A DNA stretch of 64,000 nt from Turneriella sp942492915 (GCA_942492915.1 OW818662.1:1798001-1862000); one strand, 5' to 3'. Shown: positions 10,291 to 20,301, counted from the first letter of the stretch. Notes: generated by a model from the sequence alone, not told the origin. Program-made: numbers and translations.

Positions 10291-10998
10291 ATGGCAGATG
10301 AAGTCAAACCTTCAGAACAATACTCTGACCCAGGCACGATTTTGCATGAGTTTCATGACCTTGGCAGCATCGGCAGCTCGGCAGCCGGTAACCCGATCTG
10401 GGGCAAACACTTTAAAGGCAAAGGCGAACGCGTGCTCTTCATCGGCGGCGTGCACGGCAACGAAACCGAAGGTATTGCGGCGACACGCGGTTTCCACGAA
10501 GAGTTTTTTCTGCGAGGCCGTGCACTAACCTCTGACCGTGACGTTTACTTTATTCCCATACTCAACCCTGACGGTTTTTTGAAGTTTTCACGGCACAATG
10601 GCAATGGTGTGGATCTTAACCGTAACATGCCTACCGCCGACTGGAAACAAAACGACCCTTCTGAAAAATACTATTCAGGGCCGTCTGCGGCGTCAGAACC
10701 CGAAACACGACTGCTGATGAATGTACTCGAAGATTTCAAGCCAGAATTTATCGTTTCACTGCATTCGTGGAAACCGATGTTCAATGTGAACGGGCCGGCC
10801 CACAGTTACGCAGCGCGCATGCACGCGGCGCTCGCGTACGAGATTACCGAAGACATCGGTTACCCTACACCAGGTTCGCTCGGCACGTATTCGGGCTGGG
10901 AGCGCAAAGTGCCGACGATCACTTTCGAAATAGAACGCGGCCTGCCGCTTCAAAATGTCTATACAACGGTGCGCGGCGCAATTCTAGCGGTAGTTTAG
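10291..10998 (+). CDS. M14-family zinc carboxypeptidase-like protein (MpaA-like)
   Basis: 235 residues from the ATG at 10291, preceded by GAGGTAAC, which decides the start; a longer frame exists upstream but overlaps folD. Zinc-peptidase elements are visible: GGVHGNETEG (His and Glu zinc ligands), NPDGFLKFSRHNGNGVDLNRN, SLHSW (third ligand His), and PTITFEIERG with the likely catalytic Glu. This order fits the M14 subgroup that includes murein tripeptide amidase MpaA and the succinylglutamate desuccinylase-like enzymes. No signal peptide is seen, so a cytoplasmic role such as recycling of cell-wall peptides is plausible but not proven. The gene ends by overlapping the convergent neighbour by four bases. 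Confidence 0.75.
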   Translation: MADEVKPSEQYSDPGTILHEFHDLGSIGSSAAGNPIWGKHFKGKGERVLFIGGVHGNETEGIAATRGFHEEFFLRGRALTSDRDVYFIPILNPDGFLKFSRHNGNGVDLNRNMPTADWKQNDPSEKYYSGPSAASEPETRLLMNVLEDFKPEFIVSLHSWKPMFNVNGPAHSYAARMHAALAYEITEDIGYPTPGSLGTYSGWERKVPTITFEIERGLPLQNVYTTVRGAILAVV

Positions 10999-11465
10999 CG
11001 CTCGCGCGTCAAATCGTGCGGGACACGGTATTCAGCAAAGCGCACCCGCTTTTCGACCACGGCTGCTTTGACTGAAGCTTCATTGCGGTTCATTTTGCTG
11101 CCGCCCGACTTCACTTCTACGAACACGATTTCGCTGACATCCCCGCGCGCAAGGCCGTTGAAGACGACAAAATCCACGGGCTTGCCGACAAAGCGTGCTT
11201 CTGTCGGGTCAAACGGAAAATCTGGCAGGTATGGCGCCAGCTGTTCGCCGAAATGACCGCCAATAATCTGCCGCGAATGCGCGATAGCCGACTTTCGGCG
11301 CTGCTCTTCGCCCTGGCCCCATTCGATTTCTTTTTGCCGCAGAATTTCGACATATGCGTTCTCTGCCCTGAAGCGGGCAACGCGCATACCAAGCAGAACT
11401 CCGACGGTGAGACAAAAGAGGCCAATCGCGAAGAGTGCAACGGCTCGTGCATCTAAAAGGTCCAC
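10995..11465 (-). CDS. Membrane-anchored Holliday-junction-resolvase-like nuclease domain protein
   Basis: 156 residues from a GTG start that lies one base after the stop of the M23 peptidase gene, so the two are translationally coupled. The N-terminus is one transmembrane helix (about 8-27), followed by a charged helix (ENAYVEILRQKEIEW) and a compact domain with GKPVDFVVFNG and IVFVEVKSGGSKMN. The Asp and the Glu-x-Lys in these segments are the metal-binding core of PD-(D/E)xK nucleases. The layout matches the family of membrane proteins related to archaeal Holliday junction resolvases (PF10107). The substrate is unknown. Confidence 0.75.
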   Translation of the reverse strand: MDLLDARAVALFAIGLFCLTVGVLLGMRVARFRAENAYVEILRQKEIEWGQGEEQRRKSAIAHSRQIIGGHFGEQLAPYLPDFPFDPTEARFVGKPVDFVVFNGLARGDVSEIVFVEVKSGGSKMNRNEASVKAAVVEKRVRFAEYRVPHDLTRER

Positions 11466-11466
11466 T

Positions 11467-12519
11467 TCAGTTGCGCGCTCGTATCGGCAGAACGAGAAGA
11501 CTCAACGGGTCGGCCTTGATGCCATGTACGCTCAGAAAAATGTGCAGGTGGGGCCCAGTGACCATGCCGGTGTCGCCTGTGCGGCCGATCTGCTGGCCCG
11601 CCTTGACCTGGTCACCCTCTTTGACGAGAAGTTCGCTTTGGTGCAGGTAGCCGCTGATGATGCCGTTCCCGTGGTCGATCATGACGACCTTCCCGTCGTA
11701 GTAGAGGTGCTCGGCGAGCGTTACGACGCCGTTAGCGATCGCAAAGATCGGTGCCCCCGTAAGGCCTTTGAGGTCGGTGCCTCCGTGGTACGACGTTTTA
11801 CCCTTCAGTTTGGTTTTCTTGCCTTTGACGACTTTGAAGCGCTCGTAGATGCGCTTAATAAAGAAGGGGGAGGTAATTTTGTGCTCATCGCGCGGGTAAC
11901 GCAGGTCGCTGGTGAGAAAGTTCTTTTCGGCCGAAACAAAGGCCTTCAGTTTCTTCTTACGTCCCTCTTCTATCCAATCGATCGTCTTCTGCGACATCGG
12001 CTTGCTTTGGTTTGAGAAGTTCTGCACGTTCATTTTCGACACCGCGACCGGGTATTCTTTTTTCACGACCGGCAACTGAAACTCTGTGAGCGCCGTGGCA
12101 CCGCGCATTACCTGAATCTTGTTTTCTTTACGCTGGCTGTCAGGTGAATTGGCATAAATCGCAAACATACAATTGTCGCCGGGCGTAAGGTGCAGTTCTT
12201 TGCCGTTCACGGCAAGCCTGACTTCGTTCAGCGAATCTGACGATTCAATTTCGAGCAGAATTGCACTGCCGCGTGCAAAATCACGCGACCAGGCAAGCAG
12301 CGTGAGATTTTCGTGCGTGAATTTTTTGAGCTGCGCGGCGCTTCTGTCTGCCCCTTCGGGAAAGGTTGCCACATTTTTTTCGATGATCGCGGTACTTTTC
12401 GGTGCCCCCGCCCCCGATCTGGTCGCTTTGCCCGCGCAACTGATAAAACCCACAAGAATCGCCACAAGGGCTGATTGTTGAAAGCATGTAAGGCGCAGAT
12501 ATTGGAGAAATCGGGGCAT
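11467..12519 (-). CDS. M23-family peptidase, probable lipoprotein
   Basis: 350 residues. The N-terminus has a hydrophobic stretch ending in VGFISC, a good lipoprotein cleavage site. Residues 60-180 form a beta-rich region of unknown role. The C-terminal LytM/M23 domain (about 235-340) carries the zinc ligands in HGGTD and HLH (GPHLHIFL) together with VVMIDHGNGIISGYLH and GDQVKAGQQIGRTGDTG. Family members cut peptidoglycan cross-bridges or activate amidases. The placement in the envelope fits cell-wall remodelling. It is the first gene of a two-gene leftward operon with the nuclease-like protein. Confidence 0.88.
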   Translation of the reverse strand: MPRFLQYLRLTCFQQSALVAILVGFISCAGKATRSGAGAPKSTAIIEKNVATFPEGADRSAAQLKKFTHENLTLLAWSRDFARGSAILLEIESSDSLNEVRLAVNGKELHLTPGDNCMFAIYANSPDSQRKENKIQVMRGATALTEFQLPVVKKEYPVAVSKMNVQNFSNQSKPMSQKTIDWIEEGRKKKLKAFVSAEKNFLTSDLRYPRDEHKITSPFFIKRIYERFKVVKGKKTKLKGKTSYHGGTDLKGLTGAPIFAIANGVVTLAEHLYYDGKVVMIDHGNGIISGYLHQSELLVKEGDQVKAGQQIGRTGDTGMVTGPHLHIFLSVHGIKADPLSLLVLPIRARN

Positions 12520-12678
12520 AGTGCGGGCGACCGTTCAGAGCCGAGTTGCGGCGGCTATCTTTTTCAATATCGGTATCCGACCGATTTTGCTGAAGCGACT
12601 GTAGCTGCAGAAATTTCCTGTAAAATCGAAAGTTGTTTTCTTGTTTGCGCCGCAACGCGGCGTCAGGTGCACTACGCG

Positions 12679-14361
12679 ATGCTTCGAATATTCTGGCTCT
12701 TGCTGATCTGGCCGTTTCGGCTGATCGCCTTTATATACCTGCGAGCACGAAGCCTGCACCGCGATCTGATCGTTGAAATCGATATCAGGGGCGAATATTC
12801 AGAAGCGCCGCTATCGCACGGCCTATGGGCTTATGTCAAACCAGCGCGGGATCGATTCTATTTGCTAGCGCTCGATTTGCAGAACCTGATAACAGCATCT
12901 CGTACGGCAAAACTTCGGGTAAAAAGAGCCCGTATCACCATCGAAGCAAACAATCTCGGCTGGGCGCAGGCATGGGAGGTGCGCAGTCTGCTGCAGGCAT
13001 TAAAATCCGCCGGGGTAGAAACTCACGCGTACCTGCTGAGTGATTCGCGCTCGTCTCTCTTTATCGCCTCGGCGTGTGATCGTGTTTTTTCACCCGAGAG
13101 CGCCACGTTTGACCTCACCGCCTTCACCAGCGAATCGGTATTTGTACAGTCGTTGCTTGCCAAGTTGGGTGTTCGTCCTCAATTCTTGTCAGTCGGTGAA
13201 TTCAAGAGCGCCGCAGAAATTTTTACGCGCAAGGGCATGTCACCGCAGGCGCGCAAGCAGTCCGAAGAGTTGATCGCCGATCTGGAACAGCAGTTCTGGC
13301 TGGCGATCAATAGCAAAACGGGAAAACTTTCCCGCAAGAAGAACGATGGCCTCTATTCGGCCGCAATGGCTCTCGACGCAGGCCTCATCGACGGCATCTG
13401 CGGACTTACGGAGTTTCAGCATGCAGAGGCGGTCGCGAAAAAGTGGCGCGTCATTGACCTCTACGCCGCGCTGAAAATCTTTCGCCGCAGCAAGTTTCCG
13501 CTCATGGCATTTCGCCGGCGCAAACGAATCGCGCTGCTTGTCGCCGAAGGGAACATCGTCGAAAGTACCGAGCCCCGCCCCGGAACGATAAACTGGCGCG
13601 ACTATAGTACCGTCGGCTCCGTGTTGAAAGACCAGCGCGTCGATGCAGCGCTCTTGCGCATCAACAGCCCGGGTGGCTCAGCAACGGTTTCGCAGCTGCT
13701 GTGGCGTGAGTGGATGCTTGCGACAGGGCGCACGCGCCTCGGCGAAAAAGAACCAAAACATATACCGATGTATGTTTCACAGGGAAACGTCGCCGCCTCG
13801 GGAGGATATTACCTCTCAGCCGCCGGCACCACCGTCTATTCGACGCCGATGACGATTACGGGTTCGATCGGCGTGGTCGGCGGCAAATTCAACGTCGCGC
13901 CGCTGCTCAATAAGTGGGGAATTACCATAGACAAGGCGCCCAAAAACAATCCTTCACCGGTGTTCTCAGCGTTTTCTGACTACAGCGCGGCCAACAGAAA
14001 AATGATCAGCGTGAACATGCAGGAAATCTACACGCAGTTTATCCGCGATGTGGCAATCGGCCGCAACATGAACGCTGAGACTGTGCGATCGCTGGCTTCA
14101 GGCAGAGTTTATTCAGGTGACCGCGCCGGGAAAAACGGCCTTATCGATGCAGCCGGAGGTATCACCCAGACGCTGCTGGCCCTCAAAACAAAACTTGGCC
14201 TGAGTATCGACGAAAGTATCGACCTGGTGATCATGCCGGGCGTCAAAGAACCGTTGATCTCCCGCTCTCTGATTCCCCTGGGTCTTTCGCGTATTCTCGG
14301 CTGGGCAGATTTTGCCAAACCTGGTGTTTACCTGCTCGAAACACAGTTTATGCAGGCGTGA
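12679..14361 (+). CDS. sppA: SppA-type signal peptide peptidase (S49 family)
   Basis: 560 residues from ATG 12679, which directly precedes an N-terminal membrane anchor (MLRIFWLLLIWPFRLIAF). The frame is open for 68 codons upstream, but that part overlaps the divergent gene and lacks family character. It is the long, two-domain S49 form. The first half (about 70-250) contains GEFKSAAEIFTRKGMS with the probable catalytic Lys. The second half contains LRINSPGGSA and NVAASGGYYLSAAG with the nucleophile Ser, then TGSIGVVGGKF. The enzyme degrades cleaved signal peptides in the inner membrane. The next gene begins 79 bases on. Confidence 0.88.
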   Translation: MLRIFWLLLIWPFRLIAFIYLRARSLHRDLIVEIDIRGEYSEAPLSHGLWAYVKPARDRFYLLALDLQNLITASRTAKLRVKRARITIEANNLGWAQAWEVRSLLQALKSAGVETHAYLLSDSRSSLFIASACDRVFSPESATFDLTAFTSESVFVQSLLAKLGVRPQFLSVGEFKSAAEIFTRKGMSPQARKQSEELIADLEQQFWLAINSKTGKLSRKKNDGLYSAAMALDAGLIDGICGLTEFQHAEAVAKKWRVIDLYAALKIFRRSKFPLMAFRRRKRIALLVAEGNIVESTEPRPGTINWRDYSTVGSVLKDQRVDAALLRINSPGGSATVSQLLWREWMLATGRTRLGEKEPKHIPMYVSQGNVAASGGYYLSAAGTTVYSTPMTITGSIGVVGGKFNVAPLLNKWGITIDKAPKNNPSPVFSAFSDYSAANRKMISVNMQEIYTQFIRDVAIGRNMNAETVRSLASGRVYSGDRAGKNGLIDAAGGITQTLLALKTKLGLSIDESIDLVIMPGVKEPLISRSLIPLGLSRILGWADFAKPGVYLLETQFMQA

Positions 14362-14440
14362 CCAGGCAGGCGGCCCGGGTTATTGCAAAAGGCATCGAAG
14401 TTGCTGAACAGGTTCGCGAAATAGGCCGATAATAAAAGAC

Positions 14441-16417
14441 GTGGCCTCAGAAACTGCGCCCTTCTACGTCGACCTGGAGAGTCAGGAATTTCGCGATTTT
14501 GCACGCGCGATTCCGCTCATGGAAGACGAACTGCTGATGCTCGAATCGTACGCACGGTACGCGCACGAAAACGATACCATCTCATTTTCTTCCGCGCGTA
14601 TCACTGACTTTCTGATAAGCCGCGGCCAGGACGAAAACCTCGCAAAGCTGAAGACCCTGCCCAATGTCAGACGCCTGATCTCACAGACGGCATTTGCTTT
14701 GCGCGACAAAAAATTCATCGAGATGGACATCGAAGGCGGCGAAGTGCTGCGCATTCGTCTGACCGATCCGGTAAGTCTGCTCATCGAAGACTATTACGCG
14801 CAGATGATGTCGAACGCGGCATTGCCTTTCCCTGACGAAGAGATGCTGCAGAAGTTTCTATTGCCGCAGAACCATGTCGTCGTCCCAGTCGGGGAAATCA
14901 GCTCGGGCACCAACCACCGCCTGAAAGAAGAAAAGCGGCTCATTGTCTTTCGCTTTAGCGAGGTTTCGCAAGCTGTCTGCGTGACCGCATCGACATTGGA
15001 TATTCTGCTCGAAGTGAGCCTGCTGAAGCTCAGAAATACAATCATGGTTTCGGCGCAGAACCGATTAGGCGAAGACCTCGTCAAAGATATGCAGAATATC
15101 ATGCCGCAGAAGACCACCAGCGTCGATCGCATAACCCGAATTCTGTCCCATCAGGAAACAGAAATTCCACAATATTTCGTGAACGTGGCCAATCGTCTCG
15201 CGGCCTACTTTCTGATCGATAAAGACAAAAGAGGCATGAACACGCTGCTGCAGGCTGCGCGGCTCGTCGAAGGGTTTAAAGGGTACGAAGCGTGGCTCGA
15301 ATCTGAGAAAAACAACCACGAACGGCTGCGCGAAAACGGGCAGAAGCTGCTCAACATGATGGCTGATTACCCTGCGCTGCTGAACCGCGAAAACATCATA
15401 CAGAAAGTTGTCAAAGGTTCTTCGGGGCTCGAAATCATGGCCTCGCTCTTAAACCAAAGCGAAATCGAAGTCATTGTGCAAGAGATGCTTGCAGAGCATA
15501 CGGTTTTTCAAGCCGACGAGCGCGAGCTCTTGCCGGCGTTGCTCAGATTTCGCATGAATGATGAGGAGTTTTTTATCCATCGAGAAGCTGTACTGATCTT
15601 TTTTGAATCAGAACGCAAACGCGTAAAAGCTGAATTACTTGCGCGTTTTCGCAAGATGTGGTATGCACTGATGCTGAAGAATGAGAGCCGATCTTCAATG
15701 GAATTCGACGAGTTCTTTTCAGAAGACGTGGACAAATATATTAAGTCACACGAACCTGTTTTTACCACGATGCTACAGAACCCACAGGCGATCATCAACG
15801 CGTTCCATGTGGTCAGCAGGCACCCGGTCAGCGCCGGTTTGCAAGACCGCTATTTCATTATCACGAATCGCGTGATCTTCAAGCCTGTGCATGTACTGCT
15901 CGAGCTTAATCGGCGTGAAATTTACGCTCAGGTGCGGGCAGAATTACCGTTCTTGTACCGCTATCCTCTGCTAAGGTGGCTTGCGGCGCTTTTTGGCTTC
16001 GTTGCTGTGCCCATCGAAGCGCCCTCAAAGCCAGAACAGAACGGCGCCTCTACTCCCGTGGCCGCGCGTGATACAGACTGGCACCGCGCCTTGCACATGG
16101 TTGAAACGCGTCTGATCGGAGAAAAAGGCACGATGGAAATGCTGCAGAAATACAACGATCTCTGGAATATCAAGCTCGGCGATGCACGCCGCCAACTTCA
16201 GGAAAGAGTTGACGGCGAGGTCGTGCAACGGGCAAAGCGGCTGTATTCCATGACGCGCAAGCTACCCGAAATAACGCAGAGTTTTCTCAGTACCGAAATC
16301 GGAAACGCAGCCACGCATCTCGTGCGCAAGTACGGCAACGATGCGGCAGACACGCGCGCTCTGAACCAATATATTCAATTGGCGCTGACCGAGCAGCTCA
16401 AATCGACCCATGGCTGA
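14441..16417 (+). CDS. Large conserved-looking protein of unknown function
   Basis: 658 residues from a GTG start; I do not recognise the family. It has no signal peptide and is rich in charged amphipathic helices throughout. Two short hydrophobic stretches near residues 500-530 (FLYRYPLLRWLAALFGFVAV) could be a re-entrant or single membrane segment. The last 120 residues (ALHMVETRLIGEKGTMEMLQ onward) are strongly helical. The start is weakly supported because no clear ribosome site precedes the GTG. The 3' end overlaps the yqgE-like gene by eight bases, which suggests one operon. Confidence 0.7.
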   Translation: MASETAPFYVDLESQEFRDFARAIPLMEDELLMLESYARYAHENDTISFSSARITDFLISRGQDENLAKLKTLPNVRRLISQTAFALRDKKFIEMDIEGGEVLRIRLTDPVSLLIEDYYAQMMSNAALPFPDEEMLQKFLLPQNHVVVPVGEISSGTNHRLKEEKRLIVFRFSEVSQAVCVTASTLDILLEVSLLKLRNTIMVSAQNRLGEDLVKDMQNIMPQKTTSVDRITRILSHQETEIPQYFVNVANRLAAYFLIDKDKRGMNTLLQAARLVEGFKGYEAWLESEKNNHERLRENGQKLLNMMADYPALLNRENIIQKVVKGSSGLEIMASLLNQSEIEVIVQEMLAEHTVFQADERELLPALLRFRMNDEEFFIHREAVLIFFESERKRVKAELLARFRKMWYALMLKNESRSSMEFDEFFSEDVDKYIKSHEPVFTTMLQNPQAIINAFHVVSRHPVSAGLQDRYFIITNRVIFKPVHVLLELNRREIYAQVRAELPFLYRYPLLRWLAALFGFVAVPIEAPSKPEQNGASTPVAARDTDWHRALHMVETRLIGEKGTMEMLQKYNDLWNIKLGDARRQLQERVDGEVVQRAKRLYSMTRKLPEITQSFLSTEIGNAATHLVRKYGNDAADTRALNQYIQLALTEQLKSTHG

Positions 16418-16928
16418 CGAACTGGCCCTGAAGGGAAAGCTCATCGTCGCGAGTTCGGCGATTCTCGACGGCAGCTTCAACCGCAGCGTTGTGCTGATTA
16501 TTGACCACGACAGCCGCGGCTCGCTGGGTATCGTACTCAACCATCCGTTGCCCGGAGACGGAGGGCGGCGGCACCCCCTCTATAAAGGCGGCCCGGTAGA
16601 CCCTGACCAACGTTCGCTGCTGCACAATGCAGGCGACCTAGCCAGCAGCAACGAAGTGATTGATTCCGTCTATTTTGAAAGTTCAGACGATCTTCTCACT
16701 GAACTCGCGGCAGGCGACAGGGCCTACCGCCGCTTTGCGGGTTATGCCGGCTGGGCGACGGGCCAGCTTGAATACGAACTGCGCACGCAGAGCTGGTTCG
16801 TACTCGAAGCACGCGCTGACCTGATTTTTCACCACGACGGGTACGACCTTTGGCGCAAATGCCTCATCGAGAAAGGCGGCATTTTTCGCTATTTCGCCCG
16901 AACACACAAAAGCGTCATGCTGAATTAA
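16410..16928 (+). CDS. YqgE/AlgH family protein (DUF179)
   Basis: 172 residues. The family hallmarks are present: GKLIVASSAILDGSFNRSVV at the N-terminus, DSRGSLGIVLNHPL, YKGGPVDPDQ, and RRFAGYAGWATGQLEYEL. The length is close to the usual 180-190. Members are cytoplasmic and widespread; their biochemical function is not settled, although the name AlgH comes from alginate regulation in Pseudomonas. The start codon overlaps the preceding unknown gene, and the 3' end overlaps the convergent symporter gene by 14 bases. Confidence 0.9.
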   Translation: MADELALKGKLIVASSAILDGSFNRSVVLIIDHDSRGSLGIVLNHPLPGDGGRRHPLYKGGPVDPDQRSLLHNAGDLASSNEVIDSVYFESSDDLLTELAAGDRAYRRFAGYAGWATGQLEYELRTQSWFVLEARADLIFHHDGYDLWRKCLIEKGGIFRYFARTHKSVMLN

Positions 16929-18573
16929 CGCTGCGTCGCCGCAGAAGAGCAAAAATTACGACACACCCGACCACCGCGATGGACGCGTTGGTGAGCGCAG
17001 CAGCATAACTCTGTTTAAGCAACTCACCGATTGTGAAAAAAGCGGCGTACGTCACGGCCACCGACGTAAAAAATGTCAGAATGTCAATGGCGCTCCACGC
17101 GCGGGGCTTTACCTTTTCGTTGAATTTCAGCCAGATCGCGCTGTTCTCGGCTGGCAAGACAAGGGTCAGTGAAACCCAGACAGCTGAGGTGGCGACTGCG
17201 ACAATGCAGAGTTTTATCTCTTGTGCAAGATTCGTCTGTGAAAGAATCAGCGAAAAAGCAAAAGAGGTGCACATCGCGCTGATTTCGCTCGCGGCGCGCA
17301 TACGCCGCCAATACCACCGCACCAGATAGACAGGCCCGGTACCTGCAGAAAGCATCAGAATCAGTTCCCATCCCTGGCGCACCGATTCCATCATGCGCGA
17401 CACAGCAATCGCACCGATCGCCAGTGCCACGATCGCGAGACGCGATGCGATAATCTCGCCGCGGCGGGTTTTCAGCTGCCAGCGACTGCCGGGAAGCACA
17501 TCGCTGATCAGGTATGACGCGCCCCAATTGAGGTGCGTCGCGATCGTCGACATGAAGGCTGCAAGAAAGGCAGCAATCATGAGTCCCTTGAGTCCCGCTG
17601 GCAGCCACGCGGCGATGGCGCGCGGAAACATCAGCTCGTGATCTTGCGCCTGGGGTAATGCGACCGCGGCGGCGATGGCCGTCAAAATCCACGGCCAGGG
17701 CCTGACGACGAAATGCAGTACGTTAAATAATAAGGATGCACCCACCGCATGGTTTTCGTTTTTTGTTGAGAGCAACCGCTGCACAACGTAACCACCACCC
17801 CCCGGTTCAAAACCGGGATACCACGAAGCCCACCACTGCACGCCGAGCCAGACGACCACGACATACACGGGCCCTGAAAAATACCAGGGATAGATCTCGG
17901 TGTGACCGGCCGGCAGCTGCGTCGCGGCTTTGCTCCACATTGCTGCAAGACCGCCCGCCTGATCGACCGAAACCACCGCGAGCACAATACAGCTCACCAT
18001 CGCAATGAAGAACTGCAGCACATCGGTGACGACGACTCCCCACAGACCTGAAAAAATAATGTAGAGCACCGTCACCGCGTAGAGGCCGGTGAGCATGATC
18101 CACGCGGGATAATCGAGAAAAACTCCGAGCACTTTTGCCATACCTGTTGTCACCCACCCCATAATAATGAGATTCACGGGTACTGCGAGATAGATTGCGC
18201 GAAACTTGCGCAAAAACACGGCGCTTTTACCCGGGTAACGTAACGTTGCGAACTCCGCATCGGTTATGGCATCTGACCTTCGCCACAGCCTTGCGTAAAC
18301 GACTGCCGTCAAAAGTCCCGAAGGGATCAGCGACAGCCAGAGAAAATTGCCGGCGATACCCTGCCCGAGAGTGATGCCTGTAACTGCGAGGGGGGTGTCG
18401 GCCGCAAAAGTCGTCGCGACCATCGAGAGCCCGGCGAGATGCCAGGGCAAACTGCGACCCGACAAGAAGTAGTCTTCTTTCGATTCATTTTTTCTACGCA
18501 GCGCCAGTGCGCCCACAACGAAGGTCAGAAGAAAATAGGCCGCGATAACCGCGTAGTCGGCAAATGACATCAT
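16915..18573 (-). CDS. Sodium:solute symporter (SSS family)
   Basis: 552 residues, nearly all membrane: about 13 hydrophobic helices. Family features are the N-terminal DYFLSGRSLPWHLAGLSM and TTFAADTPLAVTGI segments, followed by GLWGVVVTDVLQFFIAM. These place it in the solute/sodium symporter family, close to proline and sugar-type carriers. The ATG follows the stop codon of the gamma-glutamyltransferase gene directly, so the pair is probably co-translated. The carrier may take up an amino acid or peptide released by that enzyme; this is inference from position only. Confidence 0.88.
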   Translation of the reverse strand: MMSFADYAVIAAYFLLTFVVGALALRRKNESKEDYFLSGRSLPWHLAGLSMVATTFAADTPLAVTGITLGQGIAGNFLWLSLIPSGLLTAVVYARLWRRSDAITDAEFATLRYPGKSAVFLRKFRAIYLAVPVNLIIMGWVTTGMAKVLGVFLDYPAWIMLTGLYAVTVLYIIFSGLWGVVVTDVLQFFIAMVSCIVLAVVSVDQAGGLAAMWSKAATQLPAGHTEIYPWYFSGPVYVVVVWLGVQWWASWYPGFEPGGGGYVVQRLLSTKNENHAVGASLLFNVLHFVVRPWPWILTAIAAAVALPQAQDHELMFPRAIAAWLPAGLKGLMIAAFLAAFMSTIATHLNWGASYLISDVLPGSRWQLKTRRGEIIASRLAIVALAIGAIAVSRMMESVRQGWELILMLSAGTGPVYLVRWYWRRMRAASEISAMCTSFAFSLILSQTNLAQEIKLCIVAVATSAVWVSLTLVLPAENSAIWLKFNEKVKPRAWSAIDILTFFTSVAVTYAAFFTIGELLKQSYAAALTNASIAVVGCVVIFALLRRRSVNSA

Positions 18574-20301
18574 TTAGTCTGCCTCGGGCGCCACAACGAG
18601 CCCCAAACCTTCGCGCCTGAGATCAGACGACGCGGTAAATTTTTTGGTTTTGGCATCGTAAGCAACAGCCTGCACCGACCCAAGCGAGATTACACGCCGG
18701 CGCAAATCGGCCTCGATGCCTGCTGCCTTCAGCGCCTGCAGAAAATTTTGCTCGCGGCGTAGCGGCAGTTCGACGAGCGCCTTACCGTGCGGCATCATCA
18801 CCGCGCGCGGAGCGTTCACGGCTTGTTGCAGTTCGGCGCCGAGCAGCAGTTGAGCCGCAACAGCTGCGACGGTACCGACAATTGTCGGCCCGCCCGGACT
18901 GCCAAGCGCAGTGACCGAACCATCGCGGCGCACGATCAAGAGCGGCGCCATCGAACTTTTCGGCCTCTTGCTCCCGTAGGTTTCGCGGGCAGAAGCATTG
19001 AGCGCGGTTTTGCGCTCTCGCCTGCCGGGCGCCACCGCATTGACGACGCCCGCTTCGGCCGCGAAATCGCTGAGCTGGTTGTTGAGCACAAAGCCACGGC
19101 CCCGCACCACAAGCGCCGACCCCATACTCGTCTCAACCGACGAGGTGTAGCTCACCGCATTGCCCTCACGGTCAATGACGGAGATATGCGTGGTATTGTG
19201 CGCCTCGTTACCGCCACCGCCGGCGCCGGCGCCGCCGGTAGAATCAGGGTCTTCGAGTGTGCGCTCGCGCTCAGCAAATGCTACTTTGCCCGCTCGCAGA
19301 AGTTCGGGCAGAAGCCCCTGCGGATCATTTTTACCAGCTGTTAGCCGTGCCGTGGCCAACGTCTTAAGCAGCGTCGCCCCCGATGTCGGTGCACCGACAG
19401 AGTACAGCGTCGCGGCGCGAATCGTCTGTGTTACGGGCCTGCGTTCTACCACGCGGTAGGCAGCCAGATCGGCGAGACTCATGCGTGAGGCGTAGGTTCG
19501 ATTCGCCGAGGTCGTCGCCACAATATCGCGCGCGATGCTACCGTTGTAAAACACCTTTGCGCCTTCACTCGCGATGAGGCGCAGCGTGTCCGCAAGATCG
19601 CTTTGATACAGCACTTCACCGATCTTGTATGGCTGCTCGCCCTTAAGATAAGGATTGTTACCGTTCTGCGCAATCAGCCGTTCACGACTGAGCTGCATCG
19701 CCTGGCTAAGCCGCGGAGAAACCCGAATTCCGTTTTCTGCAAGAAAGATCGCACGCGCAAGGGTCTCAGCAAATGTCACCTTACCTGAACCCAAATGCGA
19801 GTGTGCGTATTCCAAGAGCGCAACGGTGCCCGGCACGCCGACGGCGCGGGCTCCGCGAATGCGCTCAGCGAAGGGTAAAGGTTTCCCGGCTGCATCGCGA
19901 AACAGGTCTGCAGGTGCATTGGCCGGCAACTCTTCGCGCGCATCGAGCGCCACCGCATTCTGTGTGGCCGATTTGTAAATGAGCATAAATCCGCCACCGC
20001 CCAAACCAGACGACTGCGGCTCAACCACTGACAGAACCCACTGCACCGCAAGCGCTGCATCGACGGCGTTGCCACCACGTCCAAGAATTTCGACGCCCGC
20101 CTCTGTGGCGAGAGCATTCGCGCTCGAAACCGCGCCACCAGAGCCAACGGATGACCAGTGGCCGGGCATGCCCTGCACTTCGCCCTGCAACTCGGCGGGC
20201 AGCGCCTGCCAGTGCGCCGCAAAACTGTGTGAGACTTCGCGTCGGCAGCCTGCCGCAGAAAACAAAAAGAAGAATAGTATCAGAACGTATCGCACGCGCA
20301 T
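18574..20301 (-). CDS. ggt: Gamma-glutamyltransferase, lipoprotein form
   Basis: 575 residues from the internal ATG at 20301, which begins MRVRYVLILFFFLFSAAGC: a clear lipoprotein signal. A longer frame from 20364 would bury this signal. The enzyme removes or transfers the gamma-glutamyl group of glutathione and related peptides. Family marks: ANALATEAGVEILGRGGNAVD and GLGGGGFML near the start, and NTTHISVIDREGNAVSYTSS, where the Thr at the start of the small subunit is the self-cleavage nucleophile, followed by LNNQLSDF and GSPGGPTI. It should act in the periplasm, anchored to a membrane. It forms an operon with the downstream symporter. Confidence 0.93.
   Translation of the reverse strand: MRVRYVLILFFFLFSAAGCRREVSHSFAAHWQALPAELQGEVQGMPGHWSSVGSGGAVSSANALATEAGVEILGRGGNAVDAALAVQWVLSVVEPQSSGLGGGGFMLIYKSATQNAVALDAREELPANAPADLFRDAAGKPLPFAERIRGARAVGVPGTVALLEYAHSHLGSGKVTFAETLARAIFLAENGIRVSPRLSQAMQLSRERLIAQNGNNPYLKGEQPYKIGEVLYQSDLADTLRLIASEGAKVFYNGSIARDIVATTSANRTYASRMSLADLAAYRVVERRPVTQTIRAATLYSVGAPTSGATLLKTLATARLTAGKNDPQGLLPELLRAGKVAFAERERTLEDPDSTGGAGAGGGGNEAHNTTHISVIDREGNAVSYTSSVETSMGSALVVRGRGFVLNNQLSDFAAEAGVVNAVAPGRRERKTALNASARETYGSKRPKSSMAPLLIVRRDGSVTALGSPGGPTIVGTVAAVAAQLLLGAELQQAVNAPRAVMMPHGKALVELPLRREQNFLQALKAAGIEADLRRRVISLGSVQAVAYDAKTKKFTASSDLRREGLGLVVAPEAD

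Noticed and set aside
12475..12678. Longer start for the SppA-type peptidase.
   Set aside because: The extra 68 residues overlap the divergent M23 gene and come before the membrane anchor, with no family likeness.
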